From contig JAFXUD010000078.1 in the NCBI GenBank assembly GCA_017535315.1, positions 1 through 64,000 of the forward strand: 64,000 nucleotides of DNA. The letters run 5' to 3'. The notes under the pieces are model-generated. The model did not search any database, was not told the DNA's origin, and worked only from the letters and a program-made list of their open reading frames with translations. The position numbers were made by a program, and so were the translations under genes. The stretch is from Victivallales bacterium. Lineage in GTDB: Bacteria > Verrucomicrobiota > Lentisphaeria > Oligosphaerales > Oligosphaeraceae. This document shows, piece after piece, positions 6,486 through 16,266 of the stretch. How positions within the stretch are numbered: the stretch's first letter is position 1; each line of letters starts with the position of its first letter.

Positions 6486-9400
6486 TGTCTTTTTTCTCTG
6501 TCTCAAGAACAAGCAACGTATAGTGCAATAGTGCCTTGCCTGGCAGGGTTACACGGGTGCGGCCCTGCACGACTGCACACTTCAACGGAAGATGCTCCTC
6601 GAAATCAGGGGAAACAGCGTAGGCACGGATAAACTCACCATCAAACTCCATCTCCATGTCAACGGCGTCCTTGAAGGCATCTTGCGGTAGTTCCGCTGGA
6701 GGATTTTTCCCCACGATGTCCCCACGGGTGCCACTGAGATTGATCCAGTGGCAATAGAGGCGTCCATTCCTGTTGTCGCGATAGACCTCAACGCGTTGCT
6801 CCTTGGGCACCGTACCGCCCACGCTCACAGGGAATGCCCCCTGATGCACAGCACCCACCACGGCAGGTGCCCAGACACTAAGCACCGCATCATAGTTGAA
6901 CTCATAGCGTTGCCCTCGGAAGAACTGTTTTTCGCACTGCGCCTCGCCAAGCGGAAGCGCAGACGTCCATACCTCGCCTTCCCCTATACGATGCCGTGCC
7001 AGCCACACGTTGCCGTCAGCCAGACACGCTATTGGTTCCGCACCAGCCAATTCAAAAGGCACCATTCGCGGTGGTAGCGACAGCTTTTGTCCGAATACCT
7101 CGGCTTCGTCGGATTGCAACTCCATAAACTCATTCGAGGTTTTCACGCCCGTCAGTTCTGCGAGAACAGCACTGTCCCGTGGCTCATAGTCACCAGTCAC
7201 TTGTGCAAACGTACCTGAAACAAGCAGCCGCCCCCCTGCCCTCACCCAATTCGCCAGAACACCCAATTCACCACCAGACAGGATGTTCACATTGCCCAGC
7301 ACAAGCACCTTGTAGCGTGCCAGACGCTCGGGGCGAGCCAAGTCGGCCTGCGTGACAAAAACATGGGGCAGATGGCGGTCGCTGAGCGTTTCCGAAATTC
7401 CGACAGCCTCCATGTACGGCTGCCAACGCGCCCCCACGAAACTGCGGGCATCAGGGCGGTAGAGGACGGCGACATCCGCGATGCTTTCGACATGGCGTGC
7501 ATCCATGCGCTCCTTCCAGGCGAAAGCGGGGTTGACGAGTTCCTGTCCAAACCATCCACCATGTGCGGAGAATGCAGCCAACATCCAGCCCAGCAGCCCC
7601 TCGACGCTTTTATCCTGCATCCCCCAAGAGTAGGTCAACGCCCAAACTGGATGACCGTAGGCGCGCGAAAATGCCAGCATGATTTTACGAAGAGCCAAAT
7701 AGTTACGGTAATTCACATAGAGGTTGATGGCGCATGGTTCACTGCCGAAAAAGTCAGTGGTCTGCGAGAACCTGTCGACACGGTAGCCAGTCCGTCCTCC
7801 CCCATCGCAGAGCTCCCTGTCAATGTCATAGGCTGTAACCAAAGTACCTGGACGCACCTTCGCAAGATATTCCCTCATGTCGCGATAGAACTCGGCGTTG
7901 CAGCACAGCTTCCACTCCACCCAGCGGGCGTGCAAGGACGAGGCATCATCGAAAGGCAGAGAGTTGTCTCCAGGGAATGGGAGAATGCATCCTGTCTCCG
8001 CGAAGAACTTGCGGCGGCAGTGAATGCAGGCGCACTGATCGCGTCCCGTGAGAATGCACTCGTCAATCATCACGCCGTCCGCATCCGTTGCCGCAACATA
8101 GTCGCCGATGCGGTGAAAAATCCAATTGCGCAGGGATGGGTTGTTGATACAGCCGATTCCCATAAAGCTCTGCATGGAGGAAACGTGCTGCTGAAAGCCG
8201 CCAGGAAAACGCGCAAAGTTCGCCAGCCCCTCCGCCATCAGGCTGCATGAGGGTCCATCGACGTGCCGTATGACTTTTAGACCATACTCATGCACGATGC
8301 GGTTGACCTTTTTCTGGTGCTCAATCAACCCCTCGAAGCTCTTGTCACCATAGCTGGCGTGCCAGAAGAGTCCCTGTTCGTTCACGGCATTGAAGCCCTT
8401 GGCACGCAGTTCCTCCAGACGTTGCCGAAGAAACGCCTCGTCAGTGAAAGCAAAACCGCTTTCTGCATTGCCCAATGAAAGGCTGGTGAGGCAAAGGTTC
8501 CACGCCCACGCCACGCTGGCATCCGTCTTGGAAAGCGGCGGCACTACCATGGTTTTCGGCGCCAGGCCTTTGCCGAGGGTGGCCTTCGTCACGCGCAGAG
8601 GCGGCGTCAGCTCGGTGCCAAGCACCACGCAATGCTTCACGGGTGGTGCAGGCAAATCTGGAGCCCATACATCGCTTCTGTAGCCGAAGGCAGGCAGTTC
8701 AGGCACGCTCCAGAAGCCACGTCGGATGCAGAAATCCTCCTCCTGCGAGGCGGCATTGCGCCAGACAAGCTGGTTCAGCGACCAATTGCACCCGCGCACA
8801 GTGAGCATTGCTTCCTGCGTGGGTTCCGCGAGATAGAGGGAGACCAAGAGCTGGCGGTACTCGCCTGCTTCCAGCGTGATATTTTCCGCAACAAGCTCGT
8901 CATTGAGCAGGATTGAATAAGGGCCTTGTGGTTGTTCGGGATGTCCCATCGTCAGTTGCAGTTGATAAACGCCTGGCAGCGCGGGGATGGTGAAACGGGC
9001 TTCCGCCTCGCCTTGCGCCGCCACGCCCGCCGCCACGGGAAAAAGCCCCTGCCGTGCATAGCTGCGCACATTGTCTGGACAGCTCACCCAACCCGCCTGG
9101 AGGTTCGGTAGATAGGGTATGCCATCCACGCTCTGGAAAGGCATACACCCCCAAAGTGCGTTCCTGTTCGGTGCAGGCAGTGTGGCATTTCGCCGTGCAA
9201 CGGCCTCCTGCGGACCGAAGAAAAGCCGCAGGCCAGGATTGCCGATGAAAGGGCCGACGTAGTAGGAGGCCGCCGTATTGTAGTGGCGGAATGCAAAGTC
9301 ACTGTCGCCAATGCTGATGCGTATCTTCGCCGCATAGCGTTCGGCTCTTGGCCGCTTGGTGATGTAAAAGCGTACCTCGTCCCCTACCTTGTTCACATGC

Positions 9401-10392
9401 GTAACGATGCCGATGGGATTCCCCGCATAAGGCACCCTACTATACCAGTCGCATGAACCATACGGGTTAAAGTCAAGATTCAAACGCAAATCACCCTTTT
9501 CCAGATGCAGATAGCGTATCTCCTTCTGGGTGAAGACAACGCCATTCTCTGCAATGTCGGCCAGTCTCAAGACACCGCTGTGCTTTTGGAAGCCGCCCGC
9601 GCTGCCGCTGCGCGTCTCCCATGCGGCCCCCTCCAGCAGGTCAGCGGAAATACCAAAGCTATACCACTCGTAGTTGTTCGGGAAATCCTGCTTGTAAGCG
9701 ATGCGCATCGACAGCTCCACTGCGCCTTGCGGGTCCAATGCCAGCTCACGGCGAAAATCCGCCACAGGATGCTTCACAAGGAAATTGGCGGCGATGGTCG
9801 CGCCCGTTTCGTCGCGGTCGCATTTCAGCTCGCCATCAAGCACCGACATGGGACCAATGCCAACCATCTCATCACCGTATATGAGCGGCTTTCCCTTCCA
9901 GAGCAGACGCAACTCGGGGCCTGGCTCTATCGACAAAGCACCTTTTTCGGGCAGAGGTGCATGTTGCAGCGCAGAAGGACCTTCGGGTACCAGCAGCAAC
10001 TCTGGGTGAAGCAGAGTTATGCTTCTATCAGCTTGCACCGTCAACGTACACTTTGCTTTCAAAAGACCCGCTAGGCTCAGCTCCACGATCTGCGCCCCCT
10101 CCGTTTCCAGCACGCCGCCCTCCTGCCAACGCCCAGCCGTGCGCAACCGCGGCACGCCATCCGCATCCAAACGCGACAGTGGTGTACCGTCAATCTGGAA
10201 ACGAAGACGCACTGTGTCTTGCACCTCAAAGCGCAGCGCGGGCTGATAGCCAAACAGCTCTGGGCAAGCTGGAAGCTCAACGGTTATTTGTTCCCCTGTC
10301 AAATTCGGTGTGCCCAGTTGCACACGCTCATTCGGCTCCAGTCCAAAGACTGCAAGAACGAGCAAAAACAATGAAAGATACAAGGATTTCAT
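6466..10392 (-). CDS. very large exported glycosidase-like protein (GH42 trimerisation-like domain)
   Basis: 1308 residues from the ATG at 10392 with a signal peptide (hydrophobic residues about 4-17). The N-terminal half looks all-beta. Around residues 610-830 there is a TIM-barrel-like stretch with VMIDECILTGRDQ (near 775), an acidic strand end followed by a CxxC pair (CACIHC). Around 975-1075 the sequence resembles the beta-galactosidase trimerisation domain of GH42 enzymes (VAVLYRPDARSF, then KVLVLGNVNILSGGEL). The specificity is unknown. The last residues NYSEE and the stop are contributed by the terminal repeat of the MITE-like element. A TTG two codons upstream is a possible but less likely start. 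Confidence 0.75.
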   Translation of the reverse strand: MKSLYLSLFLLVLAVFGLEPNERVQLGTPNLTGEQITVELPACPELFGYQPALRFEVQDTVRLRFQIDGTPLSRLDADGVPRLRTAGRWQEGGVLETEGAQIVELSLAGLLKAKCTLTVQADRSITLLHPELLLVPEGPSALQHAPLPEKGALSIEPGPELRLLWKGKPLIYGDEMVGIGPMSVLDGELKCDRDETGATIAANFLVKHPVADFRRELALDPQGAVELSMRIAYKQDFPNNYEWYSFGISADLLEGAAWETRSGSAGGFQKHSGVLRLADIAENGVVFTQKEIRYLHLEKGDLRLNLDFNPYGSCDWYSRVPYAGNPIGIVTHVNKVGDEVRFYITKRPRAERYAAKIRISIGDSDFAFRHYNTAASYYVGPFIGNPGLRLFFGPQEAVARRNATLPAPNRNALWGCMPFQSVDGIPYLPNLQAGWVSCPDNVRSYARQGLFPVAAGVAAQGEAEARFTIPALPGVYQLQLTMGHPEQPQGPYSILLNDELVAENITLEAGEYRQLLVSLYLAEPTQEAMLTVRGCNWSLNQLVWRNAASQEEDFCIRRGFWSVPELPAFGYRSDVWAPDLPAPPVKHCVVLGTELTPPLRVTKATLGKGLAPKTMVVPPLSKTDASVAWAWNLCLTSLSLGNAESGFAFTDEAFLRQRLEELRAKGFNAVNEQGLFWHASYGDKSFEGLIEHQKKVNRIVHEYGLKVIRHVDGPSCSLMAEGLANFARFPGGFQQHVSSMQSFMGIGCINNPSLRNWIFHRIGDYVAATDADGVMIDECILTGRDQCACIHCRRKFFAETGCILPFPGDNSLPFDDASSLHARWVEWKLCCNAEFYRDMREYLAKVRPGTLVTAYDIDRELCDGGGRTGYRVDRFSQTTDFFGSEPCAINLYVNYRNYLALRKIMLAFSRAYGHPVWALTYSWGMQDKSVEGLLGWMLAAFSAHGGWFGQELVNPAFAWKERMDARHVESIADVAVLYRPDARSFVGARWQPYMEAVGISETLSDRHLPHVFVTQADLARPERLARYKVLVLGNVNILSGGELGVLANWVRAGGRLLVSGTFAQVTGDYEPRDSAVLAELTGVKTSNEFMELQSDEAEVFGQKLSLPPRMVPFELAGAEPIACLADGNVWLARHRIGEGEVWTSALPLGEAQCEKQFFRGQRYEFNYDAVLSVWAPAVVGAVHQGAFPVSVGGTVPKEQRVEVYRDNRNGRLYCHWINLSGTRGDIVGKNPPAELPQDAFKDAVDMEMEFDGEFIRAYAVSPDFEEHLPLKCAVVQGRTRVTLPGKALLHYTLLVLETEKKDSNYSEE

Positions 10393-10424
10393 AGGCAAGC
10401 GTTAATGCTAAGGGCTAAAACTAA

Positions 10425-10456
10425 GAACTGGGGCGCGCCAATACGCGCCCCAGTTC
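10425..10456 (-). terminator. hairpin between the two large exported genes
   Basis: Perfect 13-bp stem: GAACTGGGGCGCG (10425-10437) with CGCGCCCCAGTTC (10444-10456), 6-nt loop. On the minus strand it follows the stop of the 957-residue gene and is followed by TTAGTTTTAG, a weak T-rich tail, consistent with termination after that gene. Confidence 0.6.
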
Positions 10457-10494
10457 GCCATGTTGCCTCTATCTGTTAGCAGAAGAAGACAGGC

Positions 10495-13368
10495 TTACGG
10501 CTTATAGACGAGTTTCGTGCCCCAGATGCCAGTACCGTATGCGCCGATGATGTGCGGCGGAGCGAAGCCGTCCAGGTTGGAGGGCGTTTCATCGTTGGAT
10601 TTGGCAGGCTTCACGCGCCAGGCAACGTCCGTGACAAGAAAGCTCTTGCCGTCGATGAGCAAATCAACGAGCAATCCGCATGGAAGCGCACCTAAATCTT
10701 CCGCCTTGATGAGGATTGTATTTTCACCAGGCTTGAGCTTGCCCTTCAGGTCATACTGCCCCATGAAGTTCCATGCATCGGTCTTGCCTAGCAGGGTGCC
10801 GTTGAGATAAACGGAGGCCATGTCGTCGGCGCCGACGAGCAGCATGGCAGGTTTCGTCACGTCCTCCACGGTAAAAGTGCGCGTCGCCCAAATGGCTGAA
10901 GAGGCCACGTTCACGCCCTCCTTGCTCCAAATCCAAAAGGCTTTCCCATTGTAGAACGCTGAATTGGAATACCTGTTGAGATCCTTCTGGATTTCGGCGT
11001 CAATCGGGCGACCGCCATCGACCTTCTCCAGCTCCGCGTTCACGACGGGCAATTCATAGACGGGCGGCGGCAGAGGGGCCGTACCAAACATCATCACCTC
11101 AAGCGGAGCAAGTTCCAACTTCAAGATCCCATTGACAGGGTGCAACTTCGCACCGCTCTGATAGACAGTCAAGCCATCCGTCTGAATTCCCTGCAAGGTG
11201 CAGATTGTACGGCCATCGGTGAGGTTCATCACGGCGTAATAGGTGCTGCCGCCACATGTCAACGGAACGACGCGCACATCCTTGTTGCCGCAGTCGATGT
11301 CGGGCTGCTGCGTTCCATGCAGGAATAGCCCAGAGAGCTGATACAGTTCGCTGGTCGTCGCGTGGATGGAGTCATAAAACTCCTTGGAAACAGCGTAATG
11401 GGTACCCCAGAGGCCATAGCCTGTGCAGCCGTTAAGCATCGTGTCATACGCCATGAAGCGCATTTGGACGGTGTTGGGATAGACCTGTTTCTCAAGCGGC
11501 GTACCGCGCTTGAGGCCTGCCCACGCAAAGCCCTGGAGGGCCATCCAGGTGGGCTTGCGCCAGAAGGTGATGTCGCACATGCGGGAAGTGTATTTGCCGA
11601 CACTGGTGATACCCTTGTCGTCCAGGCCCGAATGAGAGTTCGGGTAGGGAATCGGGTAGATATCGACACCGTAGATGTCGCACGCCTCGCCATAGGGTAT
11701 CAAATCCTCCACTTCGTTTCGCGGTGCAGCATTGATCCAGGTGGGATGGTAGGGGTCGAACTCCTTGTAAATTTCCTGTGAGGCCGCCAGCGGGATGTGG
11801 GACTTGCCGCCCCAGAGCGGCTCATCTATCATAAAATACCCGAAGAAAGCGGGATGATTGCGCACTTCAGGCGGGAAGAGTATCTCCAGCCGCTTGCGGA
11901 AGGCCTGCAATTCCGAAGCGGCCACAGAGGGTGACGACTTGCCGTAGAGAATCACCTTGATGCCATAGCGGTTGAACATCTCCAACGTCTCAAGCAGAGA
12001 GGGAATGTCCTTGTAGCCGAAGAGAATCGTGCTGTTGATGCCCTTCTTTGCGCTGTAATAAACGGCCGCCTCGTTCTTGAAAAAGTTCATCGACCACTGC
12101 GTAACGGGGAAGAAGGGCTTGCCGTTGATGGTGAAGTAGCGATTCGGAGTGCAAAGCACCTCCATCGGTGCTTTCGGTACCTTGGCAACCATCTTGTTGA
12201 AGGACTTCAGAAGCGTGCCAGCCGCATCCTGTACGTTGCATGTCAATGCATACTTGCCGACAGGCAGGTTCTTGGCAGGGATGATGAAGTTGCCCTTCCC
12301 GTCAACGAGGTCGATGGTTGACATAAAACCTTGTTTGGCGGCAACCTGTCCAAAGGAAATCTGCGCCTTGGTAGCGGGAGGTGTCGCCAGAATCTGCCCC
12401 TTTATCACGCCTGCGTCGCGGCATTCATAGATGATATCGCGATAGCATGGCTCGTCCAGCACGAAGCGCCAGCCATCTTTCGGGTCGGGCACATACTCGC
12501 CGAACTTGAAATCGTAGAACTTCACGCGACCCTTCGTGTTCGCGTTGAAAGTGATGTTGATTTTGGTGAAGTTTGCCTTGGCGGGAATCCCAATCTTCTG
12601 CGCCTTGGGCATGGGAACGTTGCGCACATCGTTGAAGAAGTAACCGCCTTGAACCTCGCGCGGCGTCACGCGCACCGTCATCTCGTGGAAGGGATAGTCG
12701 TTGCCAGTCTCACCGATGCCTTCGGCAACGTATGTCAGCATATAGACCTTGCCAGGCTCCACGGGAAGGCCAATGAGCGTTGCGGGCTTGTCCTTCGTGG
12801 CAACGGCGCCATTGTTGATAAGCTCCACCTGATCCTCCAAATCCCAATAGCCACCTAACGCGGACCGCACACGCGATGTTCTTACCACAATCTCCTTGAT
12901 GCTCAACGCCACCCCCGTCGTGCTCACAAATGCCATGTAGGAGGCCGTCGCCCCTTCGGGAATGATGAAGCTGAAGCGCCGTTCCAACCATTTTTTGCCA
13001 ATGGTGAACTTCTTTGTCTCCACGCCATGCCACTTCATCTTGCCCGCGTCCATGGTGGTGCTTTCGACATACGCCTGCACGGAGGTCTCTTCAGCCGCCT
13101 TGAGCTTGCAGGAGAAGATGTACTTCGTTCCAGGAGTCAGCTCCTTCAGCATCTGATGAACCATCAGAACAGCCTTGCCATCTTTATTGGATATGGTGGC
13201 GATGCCATCCTCAAAGGCATAACTCGCCCCCTGCGTGCGCAGCAACCACCCCTTCGGGAGACCGTTGGCATCCAACTCCCTGAAATCGCTGTTCTTTATC
13301 AGATTCTCATCCTGTGAGAAGCAAAACAGGGAGATTGCGATAGAAAAGAAAAACAACAGTTTTTTCAT
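10495..13368 (-). CDS. exported multidomain glycoside-hydrolase-like protein
   Basis: 957 residues with a clear signal peptide (MKKLLFFFSIAISLFCFSQ). Order: an N-terminal CBM-like jelly roll (about 20-165, starting NLIKNSDFRELDANGLPKGW), a second beta region (170-400), a TIM-barrel catalytic-like domain (about 405-700) in which GYFMIDEP places a candidate acid/base Glu near 516, and a C-terminal sugar-binding-like domain (about 800-957) resembling galactose-binding modules of GH2 enzymes. Family not assignable by eye; it is related to GH2/GH5-clan barrels. Good Shine-Dalgarno AAGGA before the ATG at 13368. Upstream member of a minus-strand pair with the 1308-residue protein. Confidence 0.8.
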   Translation of the reverse strand: MKKLLFFFSIAISLFCFSQDENLIKNSDFRELDANGLPKGWLLRTQGASYAFEDGIATISNKDGKAVLMVHQMLKELTPGTKYIFSCKLKAAEETSVQAYVESTTMDAGKMKWHGVETKKFTIGKKWLERRFSFIIPEGATASYMAFVSTTGVALSIKEIVVRTSRVRSALGGYWDLEDQVELINNGAVATKDKPATLIGLPVEPGKVYMLTYVAEGIGETGNDYPFHEMTVRVTPREVQGGYFFNDVRNVPMPKAQKIGIPAKANFTKINITFNANTKGRVKFYDFKFGEYVPDPKDGWRFVLDEPCYRDIIYECRDAGVIKGQILATPPATKAQISFGQVAAKQGFMSTIDLVDGKGNFIIPAKNLPVGKYALTCNVQDAAGTLLKSFNKMVAKVPKAPMEVLCTPNRYFTINGKPFFPVTQWSMNFFKNEAAVYYSAKKGINSTILFGYKDIPSLLETLEMFNRYGIKVILYGKSSPSVAASELQAFRKRLEILFPPEVRNHPAFFGYFMIDEPLWGGKSHIPLAASQEIYKEFDPYHPTWINAAPRNEVEDLIPYGEACDIYGVDIYPIPYPNSHSGLDDKGITSVGKYTSRMCDITFWRKPTWMALQGFAWAGLKRGTPLEKQVYPNTVQMRFMAYDTMLNGCTGYGLWGTHYAVSKEFYDSIHATTSELYQLSGLFLHGTQQPDIDCGNKDVRVVPLTCGGSTYYAVMNLTDGRTICTLQGIQTDGLTVYQSGAKLHPVNGILKLELAPLEVMMFGTAPLPPPVYELPVVNAELEKVDGGRPIDAEIQKDLNRYSNSAFYNGKAFWIWSKEGVNVASSAIWATRTFTVEDVTKPAMLLVGADDMASVYLNGTLLGKTDAWNFMGQYDLKGKLKPGENTILIKAEDLGALPCGLLVDLLIDGKSFLVTDVAWRVKPAKSNDETPSNLDGFAPPHIIGAYGTGIWGTKLVYKP

Positions 13369-13387
13369 AGATGGTTCCTTTTTTGTG

Positions 13388-13458
13388 GGGTAGGTGCCGC
13401 GCTATGCGCCCCGCCAGTTCAGTGCCCAGCACTTTAGCGGTGGGAAAGCCCCCTACCC
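13388..13458. other. structured intergenic spacer
   Basis: GGGTAGG (13388-13394) can pair with CCTACCC (13452-13458), enclosing a GC-rich stretch that includes AGTGC..GCACT. It lies between the ABC-F gene stop and the start of the 957-residue gene, within the leader of the latter. It may be a processed member of the intergenic hairpin family described at 15361 and 62347, but it lacks the conserved leader. Confidence 0.35.
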
Positions 13459-13462
13459 TGCC

Positions 13463-15349
13463 CTATTGCTTCAGGCTCTCCAGTTCCTCCCAGCGGGCGT
13501 AGAGGCGGGCGACTTCGGCTTTGGCGGCGTCGAGCTGTGCCATCAAGTCATTGACCTGGCGGCCATATTTGGCGTGGAAGTCAGGCAATGCGAAAATGGC
13601 CTCCAAATCGGCAACCTTCTGCTCTGCCGACATAATCGTCTCCTCCATCTTCTCCAGTTCCTTCTTCTCTTCCCACTTCAGCTTGCGGACAACTGGCTTT
13701 TGGGGCTTAACCTGCTCCTTCGCCGAAGTCTGCTTCGCCACTTCCTCCTTGCGGGCTTCCAGAAGACGCTCCTGCCGTTTTTCCGCATAGTAGCTGTAGT
13801 TGCCTGGAGTGAAGACCAGGTGGCTATCATCCTCGAAGGCAAGGATATGGGTGCAGACACGATCCAGAAAGTAGCGGTCGTGGCTAACAACTGCCAGGCA
13901 GCCATCATAATCGATGAGTGCTTCTTCAAGAATGCGCAGGGTGGGCAAGTCCAAATCATTGGTGGGCTCGTCCATCAGAAGGAAGTTGCCTCCCCGCTTC
14001 AGAATGATGGCCAGCACGAGTCGGTTCCGTTCTCCGCCCGAAAGCCGCCCCACCTGGGAGTTAATCTCGTTGTCCTGGAAGAGGTAGTTGCGCAAATAAG
14101 TCCAAAGCGAGACCTTGCGGTTGTCAAACATGACGAAGTCGTTCCCTTCGCCGACCTCCTCGAAGACGGTCTTCTCGTCGTGGAGCGTCACGCGATGCTG
14201 GTCCGCGTAGTTGAAGCGCACACGGTCACCGATGCGGATGGAACCACTGTCGGGTTGAAGTTCGCCGAGTATCAGCCGCAGCAGACTGGTCTTGCCGAGA
14301 CCGTTCCGTCCAACGATGCCCAGGCGCATTCGCGGCTCAAAATCCAAATCCAAGTTGGAGATGAGCGGCTTGCCGCCAAGGGCCAGGCTGACCTTTTTCA
14401 GCGAGCAGATAATATTGCCGACAGGCGGCGCGGGCGGTATGAGCAACTCGACAAATTGCTCACGCTTCAATGCCTCCTTGTTGACCGCCTCCTCAAAACG
14501 CTGGATACGACTCCAGGACTTGGTGCCGCGCGCTTGCGGACCACGACGTATCCAGTCGATTTCACGGCGGATAAAGGCGAGGCGCTTCTCCTCCTGTACC
14601 TCCGCTTCGCTGACGCGTTCCGCCTTGCGGCGAAGGTATTCGGAGTAGTTTCCGTCGTATGAGTAGATTTTGCCGTAGGAGAGTTCGAGAATTCGCGTGG
14701 CGATTTTGTCCAGGAAATAGCGGTCGTGGGTAATGAGCAGGAAAGTGCGGTCGGATTTGCGGATGTAGCCTTCAAGCCACTCAATGGTTTCAGCGTCAAG
14801 ATGGTTGGTTGGCTCGTCCAACAGCACCATGTCTGGCAAATCCACCAGCACTTTGGCTAGGCCGACGCGACGCTTTTCGCCGCCTGACAACGTATCGACG
14901 CAGCGTTCCATCGGAGGGATGAAAAGGGCGGTCGCAAGCGTCTGGACGGTGTTCTCCAAATCCCAGCCATTTCTATTTGTGATTTCGAGCTCCAGTTCGT
15001 GCTGCCTCTTCCCCTCCGTGCGTCCATATTCATCAACAAGGGACAGCAGGTCGGCAGCACCCTCCATAATGCACTGGCGGACGGTGGCGCCAGGGGTAAG
15101 GTTCACCTCCTGCGGCAGATAAGCCATGCGCAACCTCTTTCGGGTGCTAATCTCCCCTGTGAAAAACTTCTCATGCCCCGCAAGTATCTTCAACAGCGAC
15201 GATTTGCCTGTGCCGTTACGCCCCACCAAGGCGACACGCTCGCCTTCGCGTATAATCAAATCCTGCTCGTCAATGAGCACATTTTCCGCGATTTGATAAT
15301 GCAACGCTGTCGCAGACAGCATCACGGGATTGGAATCCAACGGGTTCAT
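13463..15349 (-). CDS. ABC-F family ATPase (Uup-like)
   Basis: 628 residues from the ATG at 15349. Two ABC cassettes on one chain and no membrane segment: Walker A GRNGTGKS (43-50), LSGGEKRR, DEPTNHLD in the first; GRNGLGKTS, LSGGERNR, DEPTNDLD in the second. A linker rich in charged residues lies between, and a lysine/glutamate-rich C-terminal coiled-coil follows (about 545-628), as in Uup/Etta-type translation factors. Such proteins act on the ribosome or on branched DNA. The ATG at 15322 is an alternative start; neither has a clear ribosome binding site. A longer reading up to 15439 would run through the hairpin repeats and is rejected. Confidence 0.92.
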   Translation of the reverse strand: MNPLDSNPVMLSATALHYQIAENVLIDEQDLIIREGERVALVGRNGTGKSSLLKILAGHEKFFTGEISTRKRLRMAYLPQEVNLTPGATVRQCIMEGAADLLSLVDEYGRTEGKRQHELELEITNRNGWDLENTVQTLATALFIPPMERCVDTLSGGEKRRVGLAKVLVDLPDMVLLDEPTNHLDAETIEWLEGYIRKSDRTFLLITHDRYFLDKIATRILELSYGKIYSYDGNYSEYLRRKAERVSEAEVQEEKRLAFIRREIDWIRRGPQARGTKSWSRIQRFEEAVNKEALKREQFVELLIPPAPPVGNIICSLKKVSLALGGKPLISNLDLDFEPRMRLGIVGRNGLGKTSLLRLILGELQPDSGSIRIGDRVRFNYADQHRVTLHDEKTVFEEVGEGNDFVMFDNRKVSLWTYLRNYLFQDNEINSQVGRLSGGERNRLVLAIILKRGGNFLLMDEPTNDLDLPTLRILEEALIDYDGCLAVVSHDRYFLDRVCTHILAFEDDSHLVFTPGNYSYYAEKRQERLLEARKEEVAKQTSAKEQVKPQKPVVRKLKWEEKKELEKMEETIMSAEQKVADLEAIFALPDFHAKYGRQVNDLMAQLDAAKAEVARLYARWEELESLKQ

Positions 15350-15360
15350 AAATACAAATC

Positions 15361-15447
15361 GCGGCGCATTTGCGCCGCGCACAGGGGGTAACCAGGGCGT
15401 CTTGCCCTGGGGACATCGCCGCGCTGAAGCGCGGCGCACAGAACAGG
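15361..15447 (-). repeat. three consecutive intergenic hairpins with conserved leader
   Basis: Three perfect GC hairpins: 15361-15378 (arms GCGGCGCA/TGCGCCGC), 15392-15410 (CCAGGGC/GCCCTGG) and 15417-15436 (CGCCGCGC/GCGCGGCG, loop TTCA on the minus strand). The last is preceded on the minus strand by CCTGTTCTGTG (15447-15437), identical to the leader of the hairpin at 62429. They lie just after the stop of the minus-strand pseudopilin gene. Confidence 0.85.
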
Positions 15448-15451
15448 TAAG

Positions 15452-16180
15452 CTACGGCAGGCGGATCGTCCAGCTCTTGCCCTGGTACTGCATGGGTCTA
15501 AAGTTGACATAGAAGGAGGAGTTGGTCCACTTGGTGTCGGCGATGCCGATGTCGCCGACGGAGCCATCGTGGCGGCAGACATTGGCGCGATTGAGGTGGC
15601 GTGCGCCGTAGGCATAGCAGGCCCCAGCGGATTCCAAACGGAACTTGGGGTAGCTTCCCGAGACCAGCCAGAAGCAGTCCCAGCTCTCGATGCCCTGTCC
15701 CTTGACTTCACAGGAGTCGGCAAAGATGACAGTATTGTAGCCCCCTTGGTCGTATGACGTTTTGTTGGTCAGCCGTGTGGCGGCCTCCCAGTCGGGAATG
15801 GCGCAGGGAACAGCCTCGTTGTGTCCTGGCCTGTAGCCATAGCAATGGAAGTTCATGCCGTACTGGGTAGGCCAGTCCTTCTGGGTTCCCGACGGGCACT
15901 TCAATGTCTTGAAGTCATAGCCCTTGTATTCATTGACATAGTAATTATACCAGGCCATGGAGGTTGGGTTCGGGCCTGCAGCAGAATAAATCCACTCGTC
16001 ATTGTCCATCGTGTACATGTGGAAGACAAGCCCCATCTGCTTGAGGTTGCTTCGGCAGGAAATCATACGCCCCTTTTCACGCGCCTTTGAAAGCGCTGGC
16101 AACAGCATGGCCGCCAGAATCGCAATGATGGCGATGACGACCAGCAGTTCAATCAGGGTGAAACGGAACATTATTTTCAT
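15452..16180 (-). CDS. pseudopilin-like exported protein (prepilin N-terminus)
   Basis: 242 residues. Short positive leader then the type IV prepilin/pseudopilin signature [16 protein letters not shown], followed by [16 protein letters not shown]. Prepilin peptidase would cut before the Phe. The remainder, with [18 protein letters not shown] and a C-terminal block [21 protein letters not shown], is typical of the H-X9-DG-type (DUF1559-like) proteins that are massively expanded in Planctomycetes, Verrucomicrobia and Lentisphaerae. The function is not established; type II secretion-like export is an inference from the N-terminus. AGAGGAG lies about 10 nt before the ATG. Paralogue of the next gene. 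Confidence 0.88.
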   Translation of the reverse strand: MKIMFRFTLIELLVVIAIIAILAAMLLPALSKAREKGRMISCRSNLKQMGLVFHMYTMDNDEWIYSAAGPNPTSMAWYNYYVNEYKGYDFKTLKCPSGTQKDWPTQYGMNFHCYGYRPGHNEAVPCAIPDWEAATRLTNKTSYDQGGYNTVIFADSCEVKGQGIESWDCFWLVSGSYPKFRLESAGACYAYGARHLNRANVCRHDGSVGDIGIADTKWTNSSFYVNFRPMQYQGKSWTIRLP

Positions 16181-16266
16181 GCTTTGGTTTCTCCTCTTTT
16201 CGTATGGCGATGTTTACTTTCGATGAAACTTTTTTTTGTGCTCAGTGCTTTAACAGCAAGAAAAAA

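Noticed and set aside
15350-15439. Longer start for the ABC-F protein
   Set aside because: The added residues are translated GC hairpins with no similarity to ABC-F N-termini.
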